Positions 18,731 to 27,469 are shown, counted from the stretch's first letter. The stretch is DNA of 64,000 bases from Microbispora oryzae (GCF_017896165.1 NZ_JAFCNB010000001.1:310001-374000); one strand, 5' to 3'. Numbers and translations are program-made. The notes: a model not told the origin generated them from the sequence alone.

Positions 18731-19393
18731 TCAGCCCGGCCGGGCGGCGTCGTGCACCAGCAGCGCGATCTGCACCCTGTTGTTGAGGTCGAGCTTCGTC
18801 AGCACCCGCGACACGTGCGCCTTCACGGTGGCCACGCTCATGTGCAGCTCGGCCGCGATCTCCGCGTTCGAGCTTCCCCGTCCCACCGCGACCGCCACCT
18901 GCCGCTCCCGCTCGCTGAGCAGGTCGAGCCGCGCCCGCGCCCGGGCCGGCCGCTCCCCCGCGTCCGGCCCGGTCACATGGGCGATGAGCTGCCGGGTCAC
19001 GGCCGGCGAGAGGATCGGCTCGCCACCCGCGGCCCGGCGGAGGGCGGACACGATCGTGGCCGGCGGGGTGTCCTTGAGCAGGAAGCCGGCCGCGCCCGCG
19101 CGCAGCGCGCGCAACACCTGGGCGTCGGCGTGGAACGTCGTCAGCACGACGACCTCGGGCGGCGACGGCCGGGCCCGCAGGCGCTCGGTGGCGGTGAGGC
19201 CGTCGATCCCCGGCATGCGGATGTCCATGAGGACGATGTCCGGCCGGTGCGCGTCGACCAGCCCCGGCACCTCGCCGCCGTCGGCCGCCTCCCCGACGAT
19301 CCGGATGTCCTCCGCCCCGCCGAGGATCATCGCGAGACCGGCCCGCACCAGCGGATCGTCGTCCACGATCAGCACACGGATCTCGGCGTTCAT
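18731..19393 (-). CDS. NarL/FixJ-type response regulator
   Basis: A 220-residue transcription factor. The receiver domain has the acidic pocket VDDDPL, phospho-acceptor Asp57 (IVLMDIRMPG), the threonine switch VVVLTTFH and the lysine in FLLKDTPP. A LuxR-type helix-turn-helix follows: LLSERERQVAVAVGRGSSNA, then IAAELHMSVATVKAHVSRVL. The ATG at 19393 overlaps the histidine kinase stop by 4 bp, so the two form a coupled operon. Target genes cannot be read from the window; the divergent small membrane protein at 20741 is a candidate. Confidence 0.92.
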   Translation of the reverse strand: MNAEIRVLIVDDDPLVRAGLAMILGGAEDIRIVGEAADGGEVPGLVDAHRPDIVLMDIRMPGIDGLTATERLRARPSPPEVVVLTTFHADAQVLRALRAGAAGFLLKDTPPATIVSALRRAAGGEPILSPAVTRQLIAHVTGPDAGERPARARARLDLLSERERQVAVAVGRGSSNAEIAAELHMSVATVKAHVSRVLTKLDLNNRVQIALLVHDAARPG

Positions 19394-20637
19394 GCCGGCC
19401 AGGGTAGCCAGACGAGCAACCGGAAGTCCCCCCCGAACGGGCCGTGCTCCAACCGCCCGCCCGCCAGGCCGACGCGCTCGGCGAGGCCGATCAGGCCGGT
19501 GCCGCTGCCGGGCAGTCCTGCCCGGCCGAGCCCGTTGCCTGAGGCCGGGGCGTCGCCCACGTGGACGGCGACCGAGCGGACGGCCCGGGCCGGCGGGCCG
19601 GCGGAGAGCGCGTTGCGGACCTCCACCGTGAGGCCCTCGCCCGCTCCCCCGGACAGGCACACGCCGACCGGCGCCTCCGGGGCGTGCTTGCGGGCGTTGG
19701 TGAGACCCTCCTGGACGATCCGGTACGCGTTGCGCCCCAGGCCACCCGGCGGCTCTCCAGGCCATCCGGGCATGGTCAGGGTGATCCGCATCCCCGCCTC
19801 CCGGCACTCCTCCACCAGTCCGCGGACATCGGCCAGCGTGGGCTGCGGCCGTTCCGGCTCAGCCTCCGCCGCCCCGCCCCGCAGCACGCCGATCACCTCG
19901 CGCAGGTCCTCCAGCGCCTGGTGAGCGCCGGCCCTGATGGTCGCGGCGGCCCGGTGGATCTGCTCCGGAGGGGCGTCGGGACGGTATTCGATTCCCCCGG
20001 CGTACAGGCTGAGCAGCGAGATCCGGTGCGCGAGGACGTCGTGCATCTCCCTGGCGATGCGCTCGCGCTCCGCGCTGCGCGCCCGCTCCTCCCGCAGCGC
20101 GGCCTCGACCTCGGCCCGCTCCACCCGCTCCCGCAGCGACAGGACGAGCTGGCGCCTGGCCCGGGCGAACAGGCCCCACGCGACCAGCACGGCGAACAGC
20201 AGCGCCGACACCAGCAGGCCGCCCCAGAACGACAGGTCGGGGTCGGGGCGCAGCACGGTGTACGGCAGCGTGGTCAGGAGATGCAGTGCCACCACAGGCC
20301 CGGCGATCCGGAACGGCCGGTACACGACCACGGTGAACACCGCCACGCAGACGGCGGCCGCGACCACGAGGCTGAAGGTCCCGAACGGGACCAGCGCCAG
20401 GGCGAGCCCGGCGGGCCAGCGGCGGCGCAGCCACAGGGCGGCGCACGCGAGCGCGCCGACCACCTGGTCGGCGAGGGCCACGGGCGGCGGGACGGCCGGA
20501 TCGGTCCACAGCATCATGGACAGCGCCAGCGTGACGACCGACGCCAGAAGGAAGATCAGGATGTCGGCGATCCAGTCCCGTGCCGTCCGTCGCGCCCGGC
20601 CCCGCCGCGCGGGAGCGACGAGCATCGGCGACGCCAT
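19390..20637 (-). CDS. Membrane histidine kinase, HisKA_3 (NarL-type partner)
   Basis: A 415-residue sensor kinase. Residues about 22-157 hold five or so transmembrane segments with only short loops, so the signal is probably sensed in or at the membrane. The dimerisation and phosphoacceptor box is REMHDVLAHRISLL (His199), and the ATPase domain ends with GTGLIGLAERVGLAGG (G-box). The frame opens at 20811, but the ATG at 20637 starts a natural N-terminus. It precedes and overlaps its response regulator. This kinase type is common in actinobacteria and its signal cannot be inferred. Confidence 0.9.
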   Translation of the reverse strand: MASPMLVAPARRGRARRTARDWIADILIFLLASVVTLALSMMLWTDPAVPPPVALADQVVGALACAALWLRRRWPAGLALALVPFGTFSLVVAAAVCVAVFTVVVYRPFRIAGPVVALHLLTTLPYTVLRPDPDLSFWGGLLVSALLFAVLVAWGLFARARRQLVLSLRERVERAEVEAALREERARSAERERIAREMHDVLAHRISLLSLYAGGIEYRPDAPPEQIHRAAATIRAGAHQALEDLREVIGVLRGGAAEAEPERPQPTLADVRGLVEECREAGMRITLTMPGWPGEPPGGLGRNAYRIVQEGLTNARKHAPEAPVGVCLSGGAGEGLTVEVRNALSAGPPARAVRSVAVHVGDAPASGNGLGRAGLPGSGTGLIGLAERVGLAGGRLEHGPFGGDFRLLVWLPWPA

Positions 20638-20740
20638 GACCCGAGGGTAGATCGTCGCGGCGGCGGGACGATAGCGACCAAAGTAGCGGTGGTCCCCTAC
20701 CCGCGGCCGAAGACGTCGCCGGGGGCCGGCGGCCAGTCTG

Positions 20741-20968
20741 GTGCCTGTGAAGCACCTGATCGCGTTCATCGGCTTCGTCCTGACGGCCCAGGGCGTCATC
20801 GCCCTCGCCACCTATCTCCTCACCGGGGAGGCCCGATCGTTCCTGCTGAAGCGGATCGAGGTCCTGCACGGTCATGAGGTCTTCGCCGGAATCGTGCTCG
20901 TCGTGCTCGGGGTGGCCGTCATGGCGGCCTCGGACGCCGTGGGCCGCGGCCGCGGCGAGGGGCACTGA
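20741..20968 (+). CDS. Small two-TM membrane protein
   Basis: A 75-residue protein with two hydrophobic segments (HLIAFIGFVLTAQGVIALAT and AGIVLVVLGVAVMAA) and a short basic or glycine tail. GTG codons at 20741 and 20747 are both possible starts, and no ribosome site is evident. It is divergent from the histidine kinase operon, 103 bases away, so it might be an accessory or target of that system. I do not recognise the family. Confidence 0.5.
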   Translation: MPVKHLIAFIGFVLTAQGVIALATYLLTGEARSFLLKRIEVLHGHEVFAGIVLVVLGVAVMAASDAVGRGRGEGH

Positions 20969-21162
20969 TCCCGTAAACCGCCTTCACCCCAAATGCGCCC
21001 CTTATTGCCCCTCCTCGCCCCTTGCCGACACATTTACATGACTTTGTGGGCATAAATATCCAGATGATCTGCGGCGGATGAGCCCGGGCCCGCTCATGCA
21101 TGCTGGGCGTACGGCCCTCGGGACGGGGCCGGCGGACGGGAGGCACGCCCACAGGAGGTCGC

Positions 21163-22233
21163 ATGACGAAGACGGAATCCGGCGGGCCGGGCGGGCGCCC
21201 CGCCCTCGCGGACTCGGTTCGCCTCACCCCCGACGGCGTCGAGATCCTGGACCGGCGGGTCTATCCGTTCGAACGGCGATGGGTGCGGTGCGCCACGAGT
21301 GAGGACGTGGCCGTGGCCATCGAGCGGATGGTGACCCAGAGCCACGGCCCGCTGTTCGCCGCCACCGCGGGGATGGTCCTGGCGGCGCGGGAGGCGCGCG
21401 GGGAACCTCCGGGGAGGGCCGCCGAGCGGCTGCGCGCCTCGGGGCGGCGGCTCGTCGCCACCCGGCCCACCAACAACCACATCAGGGACGCCGTCCAGGC
21501 GATCCTGGCCGCGACCGTGGACGGCCCGCCTCCGGCCGCCGGCGACGAACTGGTGGCGGCGGTGGAGGCCGCGGCGGCCCGGCACGACGCGGCGTATCGG
21601 GACAAGAGCCGGTCACTCGGCCGGCACACCGCCGCGCTGCTGCCCGACGGGGCGCGCGTCCTCACCCACTGCTGGGCCGACGCCTATCTGATCGCCACGG
21701 TCGAGGCGGCCCGGCTGGCCGGAAAGCGGCTGGAGTTCGTCTGCACCGAGACCCGGCCCTACCTGCAGGGCGCCCGGCTCACCGCGGCCACGCTGGTCGA
21801 GATGGGCTACCGGCCCACGATGATCACGGACGGCATGGTGGCCGCGGCGCTGTCCGACGGGCTCGCCGACGTGGCCCTGGTGGCGGCGGACCGGGTGACT
21901 CTCGACGGGCACGTGGTCAACAAGGTCGGCACCCTCGGCGTCGCCCTGGCCGCGCGCGCGTTCGACGTGCCGTTCTACGTCATGATCGAGGCCCCCGACC
22001 GGCTCGCGCCGGGCATCGCCGACGTGGTGATCGAGCGCAGGGACGGCGACGAGGTGCTGCACGTGCTGGGCAGGCGGACCGCGGCCGAGGGCACGACCGG
22101 CTACTACCCCGCCTTCGACGCCACCCCGCCCCATCTGGTGACGCGCGTCGTCACCGAACGCGGCGCCTACCCGGCCGGGCAGCTGGCCCGCCATTTCGCC
22201 GAGGAGCGCGCGCTGGAGGTGCCCGCCGGATGA
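21163..22233 (+). CDS. mtnA: Methylthioribose-1-phosphate isomerase
   Basis: Converts 5-methylthioribose 1-phosphate to the ribulose form, the second MTR-route step of methionine salvage. The 356-residue protein has the expected active-site cysteine in VLTHCWADAY, the substrate-binding ETRPYLQGARLTA and the catalytic aspartate in ALVAADRVTLDGHVVNKVGT. The AGGAGG at 21153 selects the ATG at 21163. The N-terminal third is more divergent from textbook MtnA. The related 5-deoxyribose-1-phosphate isomerase (DrdI) is an alternative, but mtnC and mtnD next door favour methionine salvage. It overlaps mtnC by 4 bp. Confidence 0.85.
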   Translation: MTKTESGGPGGRPALADSVRLTPDGVEILDRRVYPFERRWVRCATSEDVAVAIERMVTQSHGPLFAATAGMVLAAREARGEPPGRAAERLRASGRRLVATRPTNNHIRDAVQAILAATVDGPPPAAGDELVAAVEAAAARHDAAYRDKSRSLGRHTAALLPDGARVLTHCWADAYLIATVEAARLAGKRLEFVCTETRPYLQGARLTAATLVEMGYRPTMITDGMVAAALSDGLADVALVAADRVTLDGHVVNKVGTLGVALAARAFDVPFYVMIEAPDRLAPGIADVVIERRDGDEVLHVLGRRTAAEGTTGYYPAFDATPPHLVTRVVTERGAYPAGQLARHFAEERALEVPAG

Positions 22234-22928
22234 GCGCCGTCTCCTGGATCGTGCTCGACATCGAGGGCACGACGAGCTCCACCGAGTCCGTCCACACGGG
22301 GCTGTACGCGTACGCGCGGCCGCGGCTCGGCCCCTGGATCGACGCGCACCGGGACGACCCCGGCGTCCGCGAGGCGGTGCGCCGGGTGGAGCGCGACGCG
22401 GGCCTGCCCGAGGGGGCCGGGACCGGCGACGTGGTGCGGGTGCTGCACGGATGGATGGACGCCGATGTCAAGGCGACGCCGCTGAAGACGCTCCAGGGGC
22501 AGGTGTGGGCGGCGGGGTTCGCGGCGGGCGAGCTCACCGCCCACTTCTTCGCCGACGTGCCGCCCGCGCTGCGGCGGTGGCACGCCCGCGGCCTCCGGCT
22601 GGCCGTGTTCTCGTCCGGCGCCGTCTCCAGCCAGCGCCCGTGGTTCCGGCACGCCCGGGACGGCGACCTGTCGGCGCTCGTCGACGACCACTTCGACACC
22701 GTGAACGCCGGCCCGAAGCGGGAGCGCGCCTCCTACGAGCGGATCGCGGCGGCGCTCGGCGCGCCGGGCGGGGCGATGCTCTTCCTGTCCGACGTCCCGG
22801 CCGAGCTTGACGCCGCCGCGGCGGCGGGCTGGCGCACGACCGGGCTGCGCCGCCCCGGCGAGCCGAGTGAGCACGCCGACTTCGGCGGGCATCCGGTGGT
22901 GGAGACATTCGGGGAGGTGGAGGTCTGA
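22230..22928 (+). CDS. mtnC: Acireductone synthase (enolase-phosphatase E1)
   Basis: A 232-residue HAD-family bifunctional enzyme that enolises and dephosphorylates 2,3-diketo-5-methylthiopentyl-1-phosphate to acireductone. The family N-terminal motif is VLDIEGTTSSTESVH (Asp and Glu as in E1 enzymes), with the HAD serine in LAVFSSGAVSSQ, a lysine in NAGPKRERASYERIA and the acidic loop FLSDVPAELDAA. The start overlaps the mtnA stop (ATGA) and the stop overlaps the mtnB start (TGATG), so the three are translated as a tight operon. Confidence 0.92.
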   Translation: MSAVSWIVLDIEGTTSSTESVHTGLYAYARPRLGPWIDAHRDDPGVREAVRRVERDAGLPEGAGTGDVVRVLHGWMDADVKATPLKTLQGQVWAAGFAAGELTAHFFADVPPALRRWHARGLRLAVFSSGAVSSQRPWFRHARDGDLSALVDDHFDTVNAGPKRERASYERIAAALGAPGGAMLFLSDVPAELDAAAAAGWRTTGLRRPGEPSEHADFGGHPVVETFGEVEV

Positions 22929-23557
22929 TGACGGTCTCCGGGCCGCTCACCGCGGAGCGCGTGTTCGAGTCCGGCGCCCGCCTGGCCGCCGAGTCCGCCA
23001 AACTCGCCGGGCTCGGCTGGATGCGCGGCACCTCCGGCAACCTGTCGGAGGTGGTCTGCCGCGACCCGCTGCGGCTGGCCGTCACCGCCAGCGGCCTCGA
23101 CAAGGGCGAGCTGTCGGCCTCCGACGTGGCCGTGGTGGGCCCGGCCGGGGAGGCGGCCCACGTCAGGGGCGTCGCACCGCTCACCCCCTCGGCCGAGGCC
23201 GGGCTGCACGCCCGCGTCGCGGACCTCACCGGCGCGGGGGCCGTCGTCCACGTGCACGCGCTCAACGCCGTGATCGCGGGTGATCGCTGGCCCAAGGGGG
23301 TGCGCCTGCGCGACGTGGAGATGCTCAAGGGCATCGGCCGGCTCGCCCACGACGACGAGGTGGTCATCCCGGTGATCCGGAACAGCCAGGACATGGCGGA
23401 TCTGGGCGACCGGCTGGAGGCGGCCCACGACCCACGCACCCCCGCGGTGATCGTGGCCTCGCACGGCCTGTACGCCTGGGGCGCCGATCTCGTCCGGGCC
23501 AGGCACGTGACGGAGTGCGTGGAGTGGCTGCTCGCCTACGCGCTCGCCGTGGGGTGA
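22928..23557 (+). CDS. mtnB: Methylthioribulose-1-phosphate dehydratase
   Basis: A 209-residue class II aldolase-fold enzyme that dehydrates methylthioribulose 1-phosphate. Recognisable pieces are the phosphate-binding MRGTSGNLSE near residue 35, the zinc histidines in VVHVHALNAV, and the distal histidine in VIVASHGLYAWG. It is last in the mtnA-mtnC-mtnB operon and converges on mtnK across a strong hairpin. A fuculose-aldolase-like role is possible for the fold alone, but the gene context settles it. Confidence 0.92.
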   Translation: MTVSGPLTAERVFESGARLAAESAKLAGLGWMRGTSGNLSEVVCRDPLRLAVTASGLDKGELSASDVAVVGPAGEAAHVRGVAPLTPSAEAGLHARVADLTGAGAVVHVHALNAVIAGDRWPKGVRLRDVEMLKGIGRLAHDDEVVIPVIRNSQDMADLGDRLEAAHDPRTPAVIVASHGLYAWGADLVRARHVTECVEWLLAYALAVG

Positions 23558-23559
23558 CC

Positions 23560-23582
23560 GGCGCGGGCCGGGGGCCCGCGCC
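23560..23582. terminator. Bidirectional hairpin between mtnB and mtnK
   Basis: GGCGCGGGCC (23560-23569) and GGCCCGCGCC (23573-23582) form a perfect ten-pair stem with a GGG loop, a few bases from both converging stop codons (23557 and 23593). It would end transcription from either side. Confidence 0.8.
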
Positions 23583-23592
23583 CCCCGCCGGG

Positions 23593-24840
23593 TCAGCGGC
23601 CGGCGGTGATAGCGGCGGCGAGCACGTCGCCGGTCCGGTCGAACAGCGCCGCGGGACCGGGCTGGGCGGCGCCCTCCACGAAGAGCAGCCGCGCCGCGTG
23701 GAGCACCCCGCGGACGGCCCGCGCCCGGGCCTCGTCGGGAAGCGTCTGGATGTCGCTGACCCCGGCGAAGCCGATCACCCGGCGGGCCGCCTTGGCCGCG
23801 GCCATGGCGACCCCGTCGTCGTACACCGCGTTGAGGCGGTCCTCCAGCACGCCGTCGCCGTAGACGCGGGGATCGGCCCGCTCCGGCCACAGCGCCGCGA
23901 ACTCCGTCTGGAACGCCTCCCAGGTCTCCGTCGCGAGACCCAGCACCCAGGCGGCGTGGCCCTCGTCGCCGAGCGCCAGCCCGCGCGCGGCCGCCAGCAC
24001 GTAGTTGCCCCACAGGGCGCCGATGTCGAACCCGACCGGGCCGTAGAAGGCGAACTCGGGGTCGAAGGCGCGGGTGGAGCGCGCGAGCCCTGGCTCCTCC
24101 GCCCGCACGAGGACCGAGCCCGTGTGCAGGTCGCCGTGGATGAGGGCCTCGGCGTGGGTCATGAAGGCCAGCTTCGCCCGGCCGACGGCCGTGCGCACCT
24201 CGGGGTCGCCCGCGTAGGCCGCCACGTCGCCCTCGTTCTCCGGCGCGATCCTGTTGTGCTCGTGCTCGATGTACGGCTCCGTGAAAACGAGGTCCTCGGT
24301 GATCTCGCACAGCTCGGGGTTGACATGGGCGGCGACGGCGGCCTTGTGCGCCCGCGCGCCCAGGCCGAACACGGACGTGCCGAACGCGACGCGGGCCACA
24401 TAACGGCCGAGGTCTCCGGCGGCGCCCTCGTGGCGCAGTCCCTCGTTGAGCGCGCCGCGCCACACCCGGTGGTCGGACAGGTCCTCGATCGCGATGACGT
24501 GCCGGCCGGGATCCTCGTCGTATATCGCCGGCACCAGTCCCGGCGCGACCGCGTTGTGCACCCGCAGCGCCGCGGCCTCCAGGCCGTTGCGGTCAGCGGT
24601 CATCGGCCACGTCGGGTCGACCCGCACGTACGGCGGCGACTGCTTGAGCACCAGGCCGGAGCCGGCGCTCGTCCGCACCGCGAAGACGAGGTTCATGTTG
24701 CCGTCGCCGACCTCCCGCACCTCCGTGATGGAGCCGGGGTCGAGCAGGCCGCGCAGCGCCGGCCGGGACGCGATGTATTCCGGCACGTCGCCGGGCGTGA
24801 GGAGCGCACGGGTCTCGCCGATGTGAGCGGTCGCTGTCAA
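23593..24840 (-). CDS. mtnK: S-methyl-5-thioribose kinase
   Basis: Phosphorylates 5-methylthioribose, the entry step of this salvage route. The product (415 aa from the chosen start) has the aminoglycoside-phosphotransferase-like fold with EVGDGNMNLVFAV (glycine loop), the catalytic HGDLHTGSVLV and the metal-binding FDPEFAFYGPVGFDIG. The frame extends upstream to 25059, but those residues are unlike the family. A TTG at 24840 with GGAAAGGACG six bases before it gives the natural N-terminus LTATAHIGE. It converges on mtnB and is divergent from mtnD. No MTA nucleosidase or phosphorylase gene is in the window. Confidence 0.9.
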   Translation of the reverse strand: MTATAHIGETRALLTPGDVPEYIASRPALRGLLDPGSITEVREVGDGNMNLVFAVRTSAGSGLVLKQSPPYVRVDPTWPMTADRNGLEAAALRVHNAVAPGLVPAIYDEDPGRHVIAIEDLSDHRVWRGALNEGLRHEGAAGDLGRYVARVAFGTSVFGLGARAHKAAVAAHVNPELCEITEDLVFTEPYIEHEHNRIAPENEGDVAAYAGDPEVRTAVGRAKLAFMTHAEALIHGDLHTGSVLVRAEEPGLARSTRAFDPEFAFYGPVGFDIGALWGNYVLAAARGLALGDEGHAAWVLGLATETWEAFQTEFAALWPERADPRVYGDGVLEDRLNAVYDDGVAMAAAKAARRVIGFAGVSDIQTLPDEARARAVRGVLHAARLLFVEGAAQPGPAALFDRTGDVLAAAITAGR

Positions 24841-24890
24841 GTGAACGTCCTTTCCCCGGGGGAGGTCACCACGAGCGAGCAGACGGGCAG

Positions 24891-24925
24891 CGCCCCCGCA
24901 AGGGATTCCGAGCCGCGAGGGGGCG
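24891..24925 (-). promoter_or_regulatory. Imperfect hairpin in the mtnK leader
   Basis: CGCCCCC (24891-24897) and GGGGGCG (24919-24925) pair perfectly, with interrupted pairing further inward. The element sits 51-85 bases upstream of the mtnK TTG start in the divergent mtnK/mtnD gap. I see no SAM-riboswitch consensus, so this is only a structural candidate. Confidence 0.25.
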
Positions 24926-25066
24926 TCGAGCGTGAACCCCGGCCATCGTAATCGCCGTGACCATGCCGACAAAGGCCCTCGCGGTTCCCGACGCCCGGAA
25001 TTGCCGTACAAACATGCCGGAATAACATAAATTGCCATTCCCGTGCGTCCAGCGCACAATCAGGGC

Positions 25067-25663
25067 ATGACCTTCCTCACGGTGTACACCGATGGCGAAA
25101 CCCCCGAGACCCTCCTCGAGACCGCGGACGCCGAGGAGATCGAGCGGGCGCTGAAGGAGATCGACGTACGGCTGCGCCACTGGCGCGTGGTCGAAGAACT
25201 GACCGGCGGCGCCGACCAGGACCGGATCCTGGACGCCTACGCCGACGACGTCGCCCGGATCGTGGCGGAGGAGGGATACTCCCTCGTCGACGTGGCCCAG
25301 CTCCACCCCGACGGGAGCGCCGACTGGCCGGAGCGGGCCAGGGCCGCCAGGGAGAAGTTCCTGTCCGAGCACACCCACGACGACGACGAGGTGCGTTTCT
25401 TCGTCGGCGGCTCAGGCATCTTCTATCTGCACGTCGGCGGCCGGGTCCACGCCGTGCTGTGTGAGCCGGGCGACCTGCTGAGCGTGCCCAAGAACACCAC
25501 TCACTGGTTCGACATGGGCACCGAGCCCGACTTCATCGCGATCCGTTTCTTCCACGACGAGGACGGCTGGGTGGGCGACTTCACCGGCGACCCGATCTCG
25601 GCCCGCATCCCGTCCTTCGACGCCATCGCGACCCGGCGGGCGGCCCTCGGCGGCGCCTCCTGA
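25067..25663 (+). CDS. mtnD: Acireductone dioxygenase
   Basis: A 198-residue cupin metalloenzyme that cleaves acireductone with O2 to the 2-keto acid of methionine (Fe form) or an off-pathway product (Ni form). The metal ligands are in the cupin motif EHTHDDDEVRFFVGG and the second motif PKNTTHWFDMG, followed by the usual IRFFHDEDGWVGDFTG. The ATG at 25067 is chosen over the upstream GTG because the family starts MTFLTVY. It is divergent from mtnK and completes the salvage set apart from the final transaminase. Confidence 0.92.
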   Translation: MTFLTVYTDGETPETLLETADAEEIERALKEIDVRLRHWRVVEELTGGADQDRILDAYADDVARIVAEEGYSLVDVAQLHPDGSADWPERARAAREKFLSEHTHDDDEVRFFVGGSGIFYLHVGGRVHAVLCEPGDLLSVPKNTTHWFDMGTEPDFIAIRFFHDEDGWVGDFTGDPISARIPSFDAIATRRAALGGAS

Positions 25664-25747
25664 CCGGTCCACCTGACGGCGTCCCGGGTCCGCCCGGCGG
25701 CCGGCGGCGGCCGCAAATGTCGGTGGGGATCTCTAAGGTCGTGGATC

Positions 25748-27469
25748 GTGGACGCGGTACAGGGCACCCTCGACGAGCTCGGCACCCCCCTGCACGAGGT
25801 CACGTTCGTCGTCTTCGACCTGGAGACGACGGGCGGGTCGGCCGCCGAGCACGCGATCACCGAGATCGGGGCGGTCAAGGTCCGCGGCGGCGAGGTGCTG
25901 GGCGAGTTCGCCACGCTGGTCGATCCCGGAGGCCCCATCCCGCCGTTCATCTCGGTGCTGACGGGGATCACCGACACGATGGTGACGGCGGCCCCCAAGT
26001 TCTCCGAGGTGCTGCCGAGCTTCCTGGAGTTCGTCCGGGGCGCCGCCCTCGTCGCGCACAACGCGCCGTTCGACCTGTCGTTCATCCGGGCGGCGTGCGC
26101 GGCCCAGGGCTACCCCCCGCCGGCCAACCCGGTCGTCGACACGGCCGACCTGGCGCGCCGCGTCCTCACCCGGGACGAGACGCCCAACTGCAAGCTCGCC
26201 ACCCTCGCCCGCCTCTTCCGCAGCTCCACCGAGCCGCAGCACCGGGCGCTGGCGGACGCGCGGGCGACCGTCGACGTGCTCCACGGGCTGATCGGCCGGG
26301 TCGGATCGCTCGGCGTGCGCACCCTTGAGGAGCTGCGGGGCTTCGTCCGCGCCCCCACCCCTGAGCAGCAGCGCAAGCGCCACCTGGCCGAGGGCGTGCC
26401 CGGCGCGCCCGGCGTATACATCTTCGAGGACGCCCGGGGCGAGGCGCTCTACATCGGCAAGAGCTCCAACCTGCGCAACCGGGTGCGCAGCTACTTCACG
26501 GCGAGCGAGACCCGAACCCGCATCCGCGAGATGGTCGGCATCGCCGAGCGGGTGCGCACCATCGTGTGCGCCACGGCGCTGGAGGCCGAGATCCGCGAGC
26601 TGCGGATGATCGGGGCCACCAAGCCCCGCTACAACAGGCGGTCCCGGTTCCCCGAGCGCGTGGTCTGGCTGAAGCTGACCGACGAGCCGTTCCCCCGGCT
26701 CAGCATCGTCCGGGAGGTGAAGGACGACGGCGGCACCTATCTGGGGCCCTTCGGCAGCACCCGCTCGGCCGACGACGCCAGGACGGCCATGCACGAGGCG
26801 CTCCCGCTGCGGCAGTGCACCGAGCGGCTGTCCCCCCGGATCACCCGGCCCGCGTGCGCGCTCGCCGAGATCGGCCGGTGCGGCGCGCCCTGCGAGGGCC
26901 GCGAGAGCGCCGAGTCGTACTCCCGCCACGTAAGGATCGCCAGGCACGCCATCGATCAGGACGCGGAGGTGGTGTTCTCCGCGATGGAGGCGCGCATGCG
27001 GCGGCTGTCCGCCGAGCAGCGCTACGAGGAGGCCGCCGTCGACCGCGACCGCCTCGCCGCGTACGTGCGCGCCGCCGCGCGCATGCAGCGCCTGCGCTCC
27101 CTCACCCGCATCCCGCAGATGATCGCCGCCAGCCCGTCGTTCGACGGCGGCTGGGACATCCACGTGATCAGGTACGGCCGGCTCGCCGCCGCCGGTGTCA
27201 TGCCGAGGGGCGCCCACCCCACGCCGTACGTGGACGCGCTGGAGGCCACGGCGGAGACGGTGACCCCGGGCCCGGGGCCCACGCCCGCCGCCAGCGCCGA
27301 GGAGACCGAGTGCGTCCTGCGCTGGCTCGACCTGCCCGGCGTGCGCCTGGTGCGGGTCGAGGGCGGCTGGAGCGTCCCGGCGTACGGCGCGGGACGGCTC
27401 GCCGGGCGGATCGAGCGGGCCTACCAGGCGACCCGCGCCGACCGGCGTGAGGGCAGGCCGCTCCGGTGA
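25748..27469 (+). CDS. DEDDh exonuclease fused to a GIY-YIG (UvrC/Cho-like) nuclease
   Basis: A 573-residue two-nuclease fusion. Residues about 15-185 form a DnaQ-type 3'-5' exonuclease: FDLETTGG (Exo I), VAHNAPFDLSF (Exo II) and HRALADARATVDVL (Exo III, DEDDh type). Residues about 215-300 are a GIY-YIG domain (PGVYIFEDARGEALYIGKSS). A cysteine cluster (TRPACALAEIGRCGAPCEG) and a UVR-like EQRYEEAAVDRDRL helix follow, as in UvrC. The UvrC endonuclease-V and HhH parts are absent. It corresponds to M. tuberculosis Rv2191 in order and architecture. A role in DNA repair is likely. Start GTG 25748 has only a weak upstream AAGG. Confidence 0.9.
   Translation: MDAVQGTLDELGTPLHEVTFVVFDLETTGGSAAEHAITEIGAVKVRGGEVLGEFATLVDPGGPIPPFISVLTGITDTMVTAAPKFSEVLPSFLEFVRGAALVAHNAPFDLSFIRAACAAQGYPPPANPVVDTADLARRVLTRDETPNCKLATLARLFRSSTEPQHRALADARATVDVLHGLIGRVGSLGVRTLEELRGFVRAPTPEQQRKRHLAEGVPGAPGVYIFEDARGEALYIGKSSNLRNRVRSYFTASETRTRIREMVGIAERVRTIVCATALEAEIRELRMIGATKPRYNRRSRFPERVVWLKLTDEPFPRLSIVREVKDDGGTYLGPFGSTRSADDARTAMHEALPLRQCTERLSPRITRPACALAEIGRCGAPCEGRESAESYSRHVRIARHAIDQDAEVVFSAMEARMRRLSAEQRYEEAAVDRDRLAAYVRAAARMQRLRSLTRIPQMIAASPSFDGGWDIHVIRYGRLAAAGVMPRGAHPTPYVDALEATAETVTPGPGPTPAASAEETECVLRWLDLPGVRLVRVEGGWSVPAYGAGRLAGRIERAYQATRADRREGRPLR

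Noticed and set aside
20969-21162. Possible SAM riboswitch in the mtnA leader
   Set aside because: No SAM-I, SAM-II or SAM-IV conserved core could be found by eye.
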